Of a DNA stretch of 64,000 nt, positions 18,628 through 27,379 are shown one piece after another (position 1 is the stretch's first letter; each line of letters begins with the position of its first letter). A model generated the notes under the pieces. That model was not told where the DNA came from, did no database searches, and worked only from the letters and a program-made list of their open reading frames with translations. The DNA is taken from NCBI GenBank assembly GCA_022447185.1, contig JAKVAY010000054.1:1-64000 (forward strand), given 5' to 3'. This DNA is from Fuerstiella sp. GTDB taxonomy: Bacteria > Planctomycetota > Planctomycetia > Planctomycetales > Planctomycetaceae. A program made the position numbers and the translations under genes.

Positions 18628-18998
18628 GCGGCACCTCCTGCAGTCTGTGCCGTATCAGTTGTCGCTCCAACCTGCCCCTCTTCGTCCCCGGCCGTGCCCA
18701 ACTCGTCATCCTTCATGAAAAAGAAACAGATCCAGGCAGTGATCACATCGGCAGCGAGCCATGGCAGCAGGATGCCGCCAAAGAGCCAACTGGGAATCCC
18801 CAGGGTCGTGCTCAACGTTTCGACATTGACCTGCTGGCTATAGCCATTGATGTAGCAATAAGGAACCGACCAGCAAAGTGCCACGAACCAAACTCCAAAA
18901 ATCACAATCCCCTCGCGCCGCGAGTTGAGAAACACTCGGGTCCGGCGCAGACCGGTGGTCGTATCTGTGGAAACGGGCGTGGCGTTCTGGGAATTCAT
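18624..18998 (-). CDS. yhdT: YhdT-like (DUF997) small membrane protein
   Basis: A 124-residue protein. A soluble head of about 25 residues is followed by RREGIVIFGVWFVALCWSVP (first membrane segment) and a second segment (GIPSWLFGGILLPWLAADV). The tail is acidic and alanine-rich. YhdT proteins are small two-helix partners encoded directly before panF in many bacteria, and the ATGA overlap with the symporter here fits that arrangement. ATG 18998 is preferred over the longer frame at 19058 because GAGG lies just upstream. Confidence 0.78.
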   Translation of the reverse strand: MNSQNATPVSTDTTTGLRRTRVFLNSRREGIVIFGVWFVALCWSVPYCYINGYSQQVNVETLSTTLGIPSWLFGGILLPWLAADVITAWICFFFMKDDELGTAGDEEGQVGATTDTAQTAGGAA

Positions 18999-19437
18999 CC
19001 GCGACCTCGTGATGCCAGTGAAACGAAGCGAATCCTTCGATCGCCATTCGGCAGACATTCTGACGACAACAAAAATCTGAATGTGACTTGCGCTGAAGTG
19101 CGCACTTTGATCGACGGTTGGGAATGTTGTATCAGATTGTCAGTCGGAACAAGCCGAACACGCATTTTTTGAGTTGTTCTTGACAGAAGACATGGTCGCC
19201 GAGGCTGGATCAGTGAACACCCCTTCACCATCCTGTACGTCAGGGGTGTATCACTGGTACAATTTTTGTCCGCAACTTTCTGAGATACACAAGTTCCCGT
19301 GTTTGTCTTGAATAAATCCACCTCGTCGACAAAACCAATGGACCGAATCAGTGTGGATACGACTGGTATCTGCACATTATTTTCCCTGTGAACAATGAAG
19401 CGTTGCCTGGCAACACACTCCAGGAATACTGATCAAC
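18999..19437. other. Divergent intergenic region between yhdT and the DHOD-family gene
   Basis: About 440 bp separating divergent starts. No gene, tRNA or strong hairpin was recognised. A TACAAT hexamer near 19257 could be a -10 element for the plus-strand gene, but no good -35 lies at the right distance. Confidence 0.4.
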
Positions 19438-20490
19438 ATGTGTTCATCCGCTGAACTTCCGAAATACGACCGCCATCAGTCCTACGAATGGAATTATGAG
19501 CGTACTCCGTCTCCCGTTTCTTTCGATATACCAGACGTCGCAGGTGACTGGTCGTTCTGCGGATTGCCGGTGGATTCGCCGCTTGGAATCCCTGCCGGAC
19601 CGTTATTGAATGGTCGCTGGTGTCTTTACTATGCAAGTCTGGGCTTCGACGTGGTGACTTACAAAACTGTCCGCAGCAAGGCTCGGGAGTGTTACGCGAT
19701 GCCCAACCTGCAGCCGGTTGAATGCGACCAGGTCTCCGACGGCATTACAGAACTGCCCGCTGCTTCAACAATGAAAGGAACCTGGGCAGTGTCCTACGGG
19801 ATGCCGTCTATGGAGCCTGACGTCTGGCGTGCAGACGTGGAGGCAACTCGCAATAAATTACCGCAAGGAAAGCTGCTGTCGGTATCTGTAGTGGCAACTG
19901 TGCAGGAAGGCTGGACCATTGACGACATTGCCACAGACTATGCGATGTGCGCCAAATGGGCGGTGGAGAGTGGCGCGGATGTCGTCGAAACAAATTTTTC
20001 ATGTCCGAATGTTTCAACCTGTGACGGACAATTGTACCAGAATCCTGATGCAGCGCAGCAGGTCGCTGATTGTGTCAGAACTGCGGTCGGCCAAATTCCA
20101 TACATCGTGAAGATCGGCCATGTCCCGTCTCGCGCGGCAGCGGCAGATCTCCTCGATGCACTCAGCACATCGACGTCAGCAATTGCCATGACGAACAGTG
20201 TTGCCACACAGGTGCGAGACGGCACCCATTTGCTGTTCGACGGACAGCGTCGTGGAATCTGTGGACAGGCCATTCTGGATGCGTCTTTAGATCAGGTATC
20301 CATATTCCGGCAACTCATCATGGAACGCAAATCCGATATTGAGCTGATTGGAGTTGGAGGAATCAGTTCAGCAACTGATGTTCAGCGTTATCTGGCTGCC
20401 GGTGCCAATGCGTGTCATCTGGCGACAGCCGCAATGACAAACCCAGGCATTGCGATGCAGATTCGCTCTTCGCTGGAAGCAGCGCATTGA
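19438..20490 (+). CDS. Dihydroorotate dehydrogenase-family FMN protein
   Basis: A 350-residue TIM-barrel flavoprotein. It shows the DHOD pattern: PLGIPAGPLLNG near residue 47, FDVVTYKTVRS (active-site lysine region), NFSCPNVST near residue 188, and GVGGISSATDVQRYLAAGA (phosphate-binding loop) near residue 302. These match class 1 DHOD, PreA and dihydropyrimidine dehydrogenase-type barrels more than quinone-linked PyrD. Its role could be pyrimidine synthesis or reduction of a related ring; neighbours give no help. Confidence 0.8.
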   Translation: MCSSAELPKYDRHQSYEWNYERTPSPVSFDIPDVAGDWSFCGLPVDSPLGIPAGPLLNGRWCLYYASLGFDVVTYKTVRSKARECYAMPNLQPVECDQVSDGITELPAASTMKGTWAVSYGMPSMEPDVWRADVEATRNKLPQGKLLSVSVVATVQEGWTIDDIATDYAMCAKWAVESGADVVETNFSCPNVSTCDGQLYQNPDAAQQVADCVRTAVGQIPYIVKIGHVPSRAAAADLLDALSTSTSAIAMTNSVATQVRDGTHLLFDGQRRGICGQAILDASLDQVSIFRQLIMERKSDIELIGVGGISSATDVQRYLAAGANACHLATAAMTNPGIAMQIRSSLEAAH

Positions 20491-20617
20491 ATGAAGACTG
20501 AAACACATCATCCAGCCACAAGCACAGGGTGATGTGACAGACAGGCGTCAGGACCATCCTGTTAAGTCTGCGTGAAAACAACTGAGCAGAACAGACCCGC
20601 CATGAGCAGACCGGGAA

Positions 20618-21019
20618 TCAAGTACGTGTCGAATCATCACGAAAAGCCAGAGATGTATCGATTTCGTATTCGTCTTCGAACGCTTCATCGAAATCGTAGA
20701 CGTCGATAAAATCCTCCAGTCGGTCATCTTCGGTCTTTCGCATGCGACCGGATTCAATGAGTTCAAACACGATTCGACCGAAGTCCTCAGTGGTTGTTAC
20801 TCCCCAGGCAGCAAGGACAGTTTTTGCCATCAGACCGAAGTGGCGGAGCGCCATATCACGAACGCCACTGAGCAGTTCCTCACCTGAAATGTGTCCAGCC
20901 TGCCGGCCCCCCTGGTCGCGTCCCAGTTTTTCCTGGGCATACTGCAGAGCGGCAAACACAAACTGGTACGCATTGGCATGATAGGCCGAACGACGGCTTT
21001 GATCGTGAAGAACTGTCAT
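20618..21019 (-). CDS. Minf_1886-family conserved protein
   Basis: A 133-residue cytoplasmic protein. Features typical of this uncharacterised family are AYQFVFAALQYAQEKLGR near the N-terminus, HISGEELLSGVRDMALRHFG, WGVTTTEDFGRIVFELIE, and the acidic end YDFDEAFEDEYEI. It is common in Planctomycetes and Verrucomicrobia and of unknown function. ATG 21019 (MTVLHDQ) is preferred over a GTG at 21064. It follows ricT by 84 bp on the same strand, so the two are probably co-transcribed. Confidence 0.85.
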   Translation of the reverse strand: MTVLHDQSRRSAYHANAYQFVFAALQYAQEKLGRDQGGRQAGHISGEELLSGVRDMALRHFGLMAKTVLAAWGVTTTEDFGRIVFELIESGRMRKTEDDRLEDFIDVYDFDEAFEDEYEIDTSLAFRDDSTRT

Positions 21020-21103
21020 GGAACGCGCTCGAAAACGGACTGTCGGGGAGATCGAATGCCGCACCCCATCATAGGGCCATGGACACGCCGACTGAAGGGT
21101 CTG

Positions 21104-21994
21104 TCATTGATTTTGATCAGGATCTGAGTCGGGGCCTCGTTTGTTGCCATGATTTCGCTTTGAAACGACGGTAACGATATCGTTCTGACTGGTAAGGATT
21201 CGGCGCCCGTCATCGTAACTCACCAGCAGGTGACGAGACAAAAGTTCCTGTGACAAAACACGTCCCTGACCTTCTTTTGTGACGACAGTTGTTCCAACAG
21301 ACGGCATTTCGCGACGGTTTTCTTCGTAAGTTTCATATTCGTAACGCAGGCAGCATTTTAATCTCCCGCAACGTCCCGAAATCTTGGCAGGATCCAGTGT
21401 GGCTTTTTGAAGCTTGGCCATTTTCATAGAGACAGGGGGCATCTCGGTCAGATGGGTGTTGCAGCACACCGGTTTTCCGCAGTCTCCGTAATCCGCAAGC
21501 AGTCGCGCTTCGTCACGAACACCCATCTGCCTCATTTCGATGCGAGCGTTAAATTCCTTCGCCAGTTCCCGCACCAGCTCCCGAAAGTCAATCCGCTTCT
21601 CTGCAAGATAGAAGAACACGATGCGTTCACCGCCGAATACCTGCTCCACATCGACCAGCTTCATTTGAAGTTTACGGTGCTCAATGACCCGTTCGGCGTC
21701 AACGAAGTATTGCTTTTCTCGTTCTGAAACTTCGTCACGTAAGCGTCTGTCTTCGTCTGAGGCCAGTCGCAGAATCCGGCCGATTCTCTTTTCTCCACCC
21801 AGCCAGTCCTGTGTCCTCGACGTGGACTGGCTCAGTACGGTGCCCCATTCAACCCCTCGATCGGTCCGAATGATGACAGCATCACCGCGTCTCACGGTAT
21901 CTCTTGGTCGCGTCGTGAATTCTCCCAAAATCCTCATCAAACCGTAGCGTACCACCACGCGAGAGAAGTCATCCGGCTGATTTGTCTCTGACAT
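21104..21994 (-). CDS. ricT: PSP1-domain protein RicT/YaaT
   Basis: A 296-residue protein of the PSP1 (YaaT/RicT) family. The conserved core covers about residues 75-235, with DVEQVFGGERIVFFYLAEKR, GDCGKPVCC and the cysteine motif GRCGRLKCCLRYEYE. In Bacillus, RicT forms the Y complex with RicA and RicF, binds iron-sulfur clusters and steers RNase Y processing, competence and biofilm formation. RicA and RicF are not encoded here. ATG 21994 follows AAAGGGA closely. The C-terminal tail after about residue 275 is polar and probably disordered. Confidence 0.92.
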   Translation of the reverse strand: MSETNQPDDFSRVVVRYGLMRILGEFTTRPRDTVRRGDAVIIRTDRGVEWGTVLSQSTSRTQDWLGGEKRIGRILRLASDEDRRLRDEVSEREKQYFVDAERVIEHRKLQMKLVDVEQVFGGERIVFFYLAEKRIDFRELVRELAKEFNARIEMRQMGVRDEARLLADYGDCGKPVCCNTHLTEMPPVSMKMAKLQKATLDPAKISGRCGRLKCCLRYEYETYEENRREMPSVGTTVVTKEGQGRVLSQELLSRHLLVSYDDGRRILTSQNDIVTVVSKRNHGNKRGPDSDPDQNQ

Positions 21995-22290
21995 ATCGTC
22001 CCTTTGCTGCGGAGCCGAATAACATCAAAACTCAGATTCTACCCAGTATAGAGCACACAGAGCAGGAATGAGAAGTCGGTGGAACTGGACATCTTTTCTT
22101 AGTTTTGCTGCACGAAACATGGATCGAAATGTCACTTATACTGGTGCAGGAACACAGTCCAGGTGCGAAGGGTAACGATTCCGATGTGAATTTGTTGCAC
22201 GAGTCTGCCAGCCCGGCTTTCTTAAAATTACTGAAAGAATCGTCCTTTTTCTTTCAGCACCCATTGAGATGAGAACAGGAATCGAGCGTC

Positions 22291-24567
22291 ATGCGTCTGA
22301 CACTACGAACTTTGCTGGCGTATCTGGATGACCGATTGTCGTCAGCCAACGCTCGAGAAATTGGAAAAAAACTCAATGACAGCGCATTTGCTCAGGATCT
22401 GGCGGATCGAATTCGAACAGTGATGCGTCAACGCCGACTCTCGGCTCCAGGGCGCAAAGTCAAGTTGATCGATCCGAATCTGATTGCAGAGTACCTTGAT
22501 GATCAACTGACTCCGGAACTGGTTTCACTAATCGAAAAGGAAGTCCTTTCGTCAGATTTTTCCCTGGCTGAAGTGGCCGCATCTCACGAGATTATCGCCC
22601 TGTTAGGGGATCCCGTCGACTTGGCCCCTCGCCTCAGAGAACGACTGAGCAGACAAAATCCTTCCCCCTCTCAGAATGAGTCCACCGATTACGAATTTGA
22701 GAAGGTCAGTCCGAAAAAAATTTCAGACCCGGTGCAGGAAGTATGGAAACCACTCGCACCACAGCGCACGTTTTTGCCACGTTCCCCGGCGCTGATTTTG
22801 GCAGCATTGCTGGTCGGCTGGCTTGCACTGTTGTTGACCGACAACCTGTTTATGACATCGAGTCAGGATATCACGTCATCTGAGGCGGCTTCAGGGCACG
22901 GAAACATTGCGGAAGTCGAAAATCAAAGGTCGAAAGATGAGGATCCGATTAAAGCTGAATCAAAACAGCACCCCACAGAAGATTCCGGTTCCGGCTCCGA
23001 AATACCGAATGTTGAAAATAACGGTCTCAGTACAGACTCAGAGGTATCGGCCCCCGTGAATGGCATCCTGTCTGCTGCAGGTTCAGAAAGCGTCGCAGAT
23101 CCGGGTAACACCCCTGACACGACAACCGACAGTGAACCCGTGGAGAATCAGGTGACTTTGTCGTCGGACGAATCAGTTGTCCCGAATGACGACGATATTG
23201 CGACCACAGTATCGACAGACAGTTCTGACGGCGACAGATCCGTTGAATCTAAAGACCGCCAAGCGGTTGACGAACCGGTCCATCAGAAATTCGAATTTCT
23301 GGTAGATGATCCCCATGAAATGCTGCTTTCCCGTTCATTGAAGGGCAATGAGTGGATGAGAGCTGCCGTCATCCAGACCGACGGTTCGAACACGCACGCT
23401 CTTGTCACCGATCACATTTCCGCTCTTCCTGATCCCTTCATTTCACAGATCACACCTGTTGGTGCAGGTTGGTCGGCAACGCTGGTCTCACCCTGCCTGG
23501 TACAGTTCGACGACGGAGTTTGGCCGGAACTTCGTCTGTATGATGGCCGATGTATCGTCCTTCCGGAACAGCTGAACGCCGGAGCGGGAACTTCGATTTT
23601 GACGCTGGTTGCCGGAGGAACTACGGTAAACTGTTCGCTAGCGGGAGACGACCTGCGGCTGGGAATTCTGGTCGTTCCGGAGCGTCCCGTTTCTCCGGAA
23701 TCGTCTCAGCCTGATCCAAATAACATCCCGGTTCCTGAGACTGGGGAGAATCAACAAGACTCCACAATCGCCGAAGATTCAGTCGAAAACGAAACTGAAC
23801 GCCTGCCGTTGGATGGGGAAGCTTCCGTCGTCCTCTATATGGCCGGTGGCAGCCTGGTCGTCAAAGCCGATGGCATCGAGGATATCAACGTTGGCAAAGG
23901 ACGAGCGATTCAATGGACGACTGCTGCCGGCAGTCTGCAGGGAATTCATCTCAGCGACCCAGGTCAACTGGATGCCATCCCGGACTGGGTCTTTACGGCC
24001 GGAGAGACTGCCGTCATCGAAATTGAAGCGACAAAATCAAAATTCGCAGTCGATCTGAAACAATCAGAATCAATAATTGACAGAGCACAGCAACTTTGTG
24101 AAGTCAGGGATCCGCTGCAGGCAAAATTCGCTGCCTCAGTCCTTTCGGTATCCAGGGAGGTGGACATTCTTGTGCAGGTCCTGCTGCAAACGGATGAAGA
24201 ACAGGTTCGCATCGAAACGATTAACGGGTTACGAAATGCGGCAGCCCAAACGCTGCCGGGCCGGCGTGCGGTTATGCGAGCACTTGAGAATCGGCTGCCC
24301 ATGAGAGACCTGGGACATTTTGTACGACTCTTCGAGGGAGTCACGCGGGCTGAAGCACAAGACGAAGAAACAAGTGTCTGGCTGGTTACCATGCTGCGAC
24401 ATAACCGAGCACCAATCAGACAAATGGCATATATGACTCTGCTTGAACTGACGGGGCAGATCCGTGGCTACCATCCGGACAGTCCCTCTGGCCAGCGCAA
24501 TGACTCCGTGCGCCGATGGGAGCGACTGCTTAAAAGTAATGGGAATCGCATCCTCGTCCCTCAGTGA
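22291..24567 (+). CDS. Membrane protein with duplicated anti-sigma-like N-terminal modules
   Basis: A 758-residue protein. Two related modules occupy about residues 5-50 (LRTLLAYLDDRLSSANAREI) and 62-110 (DPNLIAEYLDDQLTPELVSL), resembling the compact helical domain of planctomycete anti-sigma-like proteins but without zinc cysteines. A single membrane helix (about 168-188, ALILAALLVGWLALLL) is followed by an acidic, low-complexity linker (about 195-335). Then comes a beta-rich region with no recognised family, and a helical HEAT-like tail (about 595-745). The layout suggests cytoplasmic N-modules and a long extracytoplasmic part. It lies 290 bp before the STAS gene on the same strand. Confidence 0.7.
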   Translation: MRLTLRTLLAYLDDRLSSANAREIGKKLNDSAFAQDLADRIRTVMRQRRLSAPGRKVKLIDPNLIAEYLDDQLTPELVSLIEKEVLSSDFSLAEVAASHEIIALLGDPVDLAPRLRERLSRQNPSPSQNESTDYEFEKVSPKKISDPVQEVWKPLAPQRTFLPRSPALILAALLVGWLALLLTDNLFMTSSQDITSSEAASGHGNIAEVENQRSKDEDPIKAESKQHPTEDSGSGSEIPNVENNGLSTDSEVSAPVNGILSAAGSESVADPGNTPDTTTDSEPVENQVTLSSDESVVPNDDDIATTVSTDSSDGDRSVESKDRQAVDEPVHQKFEFLVDDPHEMLLSRSLKGNEWMRAAVIQTDGSNTHALVTDHISALPDPFISQITPVGAGWSATLVSPCLVQFDDGVWPELRLYDGRCIVLPEQLNAGAGTSILTLVAGGTTVNCSLAGDDLRLGILVVPERPVSPESSQPDPNNIPVPETGENQQDSTIAEDSVENETERLPLDGEASVVLYMAGGSLVVKADGIEDINVGKGRAIQWTTAAGSLQGIHLSDPGQLDAIPDWVFTAGETAVIEIEATKSKFAVDLKQSESIIDRAQQLCEVRDPLQAKFAASVLSVSREVDILVQVLLQTDEEQVRIETINGLRNAAAQTLPGRRAVMRALENRLPMRDLGHFVRLFEGVTRAEAQDEETSVWLVTMLRHNRAPIRQMAYMTLLELTGQIRGYHPDSPSGQRNDSVRRWERLLKSNGNRILVPQ

Positions 24568-24781
24568 ATTTTGAAATGATCAAGACAGATCAGGGCTCGC
24601 TTATGGTTCGGATTTCAGAACATTGAATTATCGGTAGTCCACTCAATCACCTGCATCCGACCGTATCACTCACAACCCACCACCTATTGATGAAACCGGG
24701 TGATCCACCACAGAAAAACGTAAATGAAATTCAGACGAACAAGACCGCATGTCGATGGCATGGTCGAGATTCATTTTCTAC

Positions 24782-24819
24782 GATCAGAAGCTGATTCCTT
24801 GAAACATCACCTTCTGATC
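24782..24819. promoter_or_regulatory. 9-bp inverted repeat upstream of the STAS gene
   Basis: GATCAGAAG (24782-24790) and CTTCTGATC (24811-24819) are perfect inverted arms separated by 20 nt. The right arm ends 39 bp before the start codon at 24859. It could be an operator for a dimeric regulator or a leader hairpin; there is no U-tract, so it is not an obvious terminator. Confidence 0.5.
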
Positions 24820-24841
24820 ATGAGTTGTGCGTCACATTGAC

Positions 24842-24848
24842 AGGGAGG
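24842..24848 (+). promoter_or_regulatory. Strong Shine-Dalgarno site of the STAS gene
   Basis: AGGGAGG lies 10 bp before ATG 24859 and fixes that start. Such a complete anti-16S match is unusual in this window, where most genes have weak sites. Confidence 0.7.
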
Positions 24849-24858
24849 CTGTGCTGAT

Positions 24859-25530
24859 ATGAGTGGGTTCTTTTTCGACGACCGCAGTGGTTATACCATC
24901 GTCCGGTTCGAATCGACTCTCCCTGACATGTCGTGGGGTGACGTAGAGAGTGAAGCAGCTGAAATTTCGGACAAACTTCGAAAGGCCAATACCGGTAACG
25001 TGATCGTTGATTTGACCCCAATGACACTGATTCAAAGTGGTCTGGTCGCATCGATGGTGCGAATGTGGAAAGCAACAGAGGAACATCCTAAACGCCAACT
25101 TGTTGTAGCAGCGCCCAGTGATGTCGTGAAAGAAGTGCTCCGTTCAGCCGGACTCTTCAAAGTTTTCACGGTGGTGGACAGCCTCACAGACGCTTCCACT
25201 GAAATCGGCGCAGCAAAGCTCGAATTTAAGTACAAGTCCAGAGAGGTTGCGAGGATCGGCGGTTCCTCATGGTTGAACAGTTCTCCGTGGATCATGGCAA
25301 TCGTGATGCTGATTGTCGGTGTCGCAGCTGGAGCCGTTGTTGCGATGTACTTTGCTAACTCAGGCAACGATCCGAATAGCAAAACAACGCCCGTTCATTT
25401 TTTTCAGAATAACAATGGTCCAGTACATCCCGGAGAGTCTGAGGATGCAGATAACGGAGAGTCTGAGGATGCAGACAAATGGACTAGCCGATTACGACAT
25501 CCCCCAAAAACAAATCGTGACAACAACTAA
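24859..25530 (+). CDS. Membrane-anchored STAS-domain protein
   Basis: A 223-residue protein. Residues about 5-110 form a STAS-like fold: GNVIVDLTPMTLIQSGLVAS corresponds to the strand-loop that carries the phosphorylated serine in anti-anti-sigma factors, and VLRSAGLFKVFTVVDSL matches the C-terminal helix pattern. Unlike SpoIIAA-type proteins (DSSGL), the loop reads IQSGL, one residue shorter, so phosphoregulation is uncertain. A transmembrane helix (about 144-166) then leads to a polar tail with a tandem GESEDAD duplication. An orphan GspE-like ATPase follows 97 bp downstream, which suggests joint function, possibly at the membrane. Confidence 0.7.
   Translation: MSGFFFDDRSGYTIVRFESTLPDMSWGDVESEAAEISDKLRKANTGNVIVDLTPMTLIQSGLVASMVRMWKATEEHPKRQLVVAAPSDVVKEVLRSAGLFKVFTVVDSLTDASTEIGAAKLEFKYKSREVARIGGSSWLNSSPWIMAIVMLIVGVAAGAVVAMYFANSGNDPNSKTTPVHFFQNNNGPVHPGESEDADNGESEDADKWTSRLRHPPKTNRDNN
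25431..25475 (+). repeat. 24-bp-period tandem duplication inside the STAS gene tail
   Basis: A 21-bp identical unit occurs at 25431-25451 and 25455-25475, giving two in-frame GESEDAD copies in the protein. Near-perfect identity points to a recent slippage or duplication event. Confidence 0.95.
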
Positions 25531-25627
25531 TCTGTTCTGAGCGCGGCGAAGTGTTTCACAATCCGGATCGCTGCATTTCTCCGTCAGCGTGTTCTCCCGC
25601 GGAGCTTGAGTAAAAGGTACTGAGACT

Positions 25628-26869
25628 ATGTCTTCCTCGATTTCTGGACGGCCCGACTATGCAGCGTTATCAGCGGAATTGATCGAATTGCTGGGTGTTG
25701 TGGATCCCGGTGCCATAGCAGATATGTTGCTTCAGCGAGCACATTCTTATGGAGCCACAGACATCCATCTGGATTCAGTCTCTAATGGACTGCGGATTCG
25801 ATTCCGTATCGATGGGTTACTGCGAGACATTTGTCCCGTTCCGACTGAGAAAGCCACAAACATAATTTCCCGAATAAAAGTGCTGTCCAACATGGACATT
25901 ACGGAACGCCGTCTTCCACAAGACGGACGTATTTCATCAACACACCTTGACGGAGTCGACCGTGACATTCGTGTCGGGACGATGTCTACCATATACGGTG
26001 AACGCATAGTAATGCGACTCATGCCGGATCCAACTGAGTTAACAACGCTCGACAGTCTTGGAATGTACGAAGATCAGCTGGAACAGATTAACCGCCTGTT
26101 GAAGACGCCTTACGGGCTTGTTCTGGTTGTTGGACCGGTGGGTGCAGGCAAATCCACAACTCTGTATAATTTTGTTTCTTCACTCAACAGCTCTGACAGG
26201 AGCATCGTGACGATTGAAGACCCGGTTGAGCGTCGGCTTCCTGGTGCCAGCCAGATTCAGGTGGATAACAAGTTCGGTCTGACGTTCCCGGTGGCTTTAC
26301 GGGGAGTACTGCGTCAGGACCCAAACATCATGTGTATAGGCGAAATTCGCGACGCAGAAACCGCAAAAATTGCCGCCCGGGCGGCGACGACAGGGGTCCT
26401 GGTCATGTCAACCCTGCACGCAAACGACACGGCGTCCGCCGTGGACGTTTTGCGTCAGCTTGGAATCCCGTCGATGGTGATTGCTGACTCATTGCGTGCC
26501 GTGATTTCACAACGCCTTATTCATCGCATATGTGAAACATCTCGACAGGAGATTCTTCCGGATGAAGAAGCTCGCAAATTACTGCACCTGCCCGAGGATG
26601 ACTCAACCACCAAAATCACCGAAGGCATCCCGGCTCCGTGCAACTTCGAAACCGGTTACAACGGGCGCACGGCGATTTTTGAGACGATGATGGTCGGACG
26701 GCATTTGAAAGAAGCAATCCACAAAGACGCCGCTTCATATGAAATCGCAGATGCCGCACTGGAAGACGGAATGATCTCACTGGAAGAATCAGCGCGTCGC
26801 CGTGTCCTGGACCATACCACTTCGCTTGCGGAACTGCATCGCACGATGATTGACAAGTCTCTGCTGTAA
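25628..26869 (+). CDS. GspE/PilB-type secretion ATPase with lost zinc motif
   Basis: A 413-residue type II/IV secretion ATPase. It has the N2-type domain (ATDIHLDSVSNGLRIRFRIDG, about 40-60), Walker A GPVGAGKSTT at residues 169-178, an aspartate box (TIEDPVERRLPG), Walker B MCIGEIRDAETA, and a histidine box (STLHANDT). The family's tetracysteine zinc module is almost gone: only RICETSRQE and PCNFETGYNGR remain, with one cysteine each. The N1 domain of full-length GspE is missing too, so it is shorter than the usual 500-570 residues. No pilin, inner-membrane platform or secretin is encoded around it. It may power a distant T2SS/T4P-like machine or pair with the STAS protein upstream. Confidence 0.9.
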   Translation: MSSSISGRPDYAALSAELIELLGVVDPGAIADMLLQRAHSYGATDIHLDSVSNGLRIRFRIDGLLRDICPVPTEKATNIISRIKVLSNMDITERRLPQDGRISSTHLDGVDRDIRVGTMSTIYGERIVMRLMPDPTELTTLDSLGMYEDQLEQINRLLKTPYGLVLVVGPVGAGKSTTLYNFVSSLNSSDRSIVTIEDPVERRLPGASQIQVDNKFGLTFPVALRGVLRQDPNIMCIGEIRDAETAKIAARAATTGVLVMSTLHANDTASAVDVLRQLGIPSMVIADSLRAVISQRLIHRICETSRQEILPDEEARKLLHLPEDDSTTKITEGIPAPCNFETGYNGRTAIFETMMVGRHLKEAIHKDAASYEIADAALEDGMISLEESARRRVLDHTTSLAELHRTMIDKSLL

Positions 26870-26921
26870 GATCATGGGAATCAGACAGAGCCGGAACAGG
26901 CCCGTCACTCATAATCAGCAA

Positions 26922-27305
26922 CTAAAAAATCCCCAATTGGTCACGTGCATCGTCTGTCATCCGTTCAGGTGTCCATGGCGGTGACATCGTGAGGCTGATG
27001 TTTGCCACATCAATGTCGTGCAGTCGTTCCAGCGCCATTTTGGCCTGCTGAACGATTTGTGGACCTGCAGGACATGCGGGGCTGGTCAGAGTCATTTCGA
27101 CTGCAACACCCTGTGTTACGTCTTCATCAGCGGCAACCGAATAGATCAGACCCAGATCCACAATATTGATCATCAATTCCGGGTCGATGACCTGACGCAG
27201 CGCGTCCAGCCAGTCGGTTTCAGTCGAGGCCGCTGCATCTGCACCGGCGACGGCATCTGTATTTTCGTCGATGGACTCGTCGGGCATAACGGCATCATCT
27301 GACAT
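26922..27305 (-). CDS. MIP18/DUF59 iron-sulfur assembly factor (SufT-like)
   Basis: A 127-residue protein. The first 35 residues are acidic and probably flexible. The DUF59 fold follows with WLDALRQVIDPELMINIVDLGLIY, then MTLTSPACPAGPQIVQQAKM (conserved cysteine) and MSPPWTPERMTDDAR. MIP18-type proteins help deliver iron-sulfur clusters. The frame extends upstream to 27518, but that part overlaps the Rieske gene's coding strand, and ATG 27305 starts the recognisable protein. It is encoded 74 bp after the Rieske ferredoxin gene. Confidence 0.9.
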   Translation of the reverse strand: MSDDAVMPDESIDENTDAVAGADAAASTETDWLDALRQVIDPELMINIVDLGLIYSVAADEDVTQGVAVEMTLTSPACPAGPQIVQQAKMALERLHDIDVANISLTMSPPWTPERMTDDARDQLGIF

Positions 27306-27379
27306 GTGAATCAATCCGTGGATAGATGAATAGATAAAATTGTAAAGGTCTGGGAGTATTTCCGGGACGCAACAGACGT

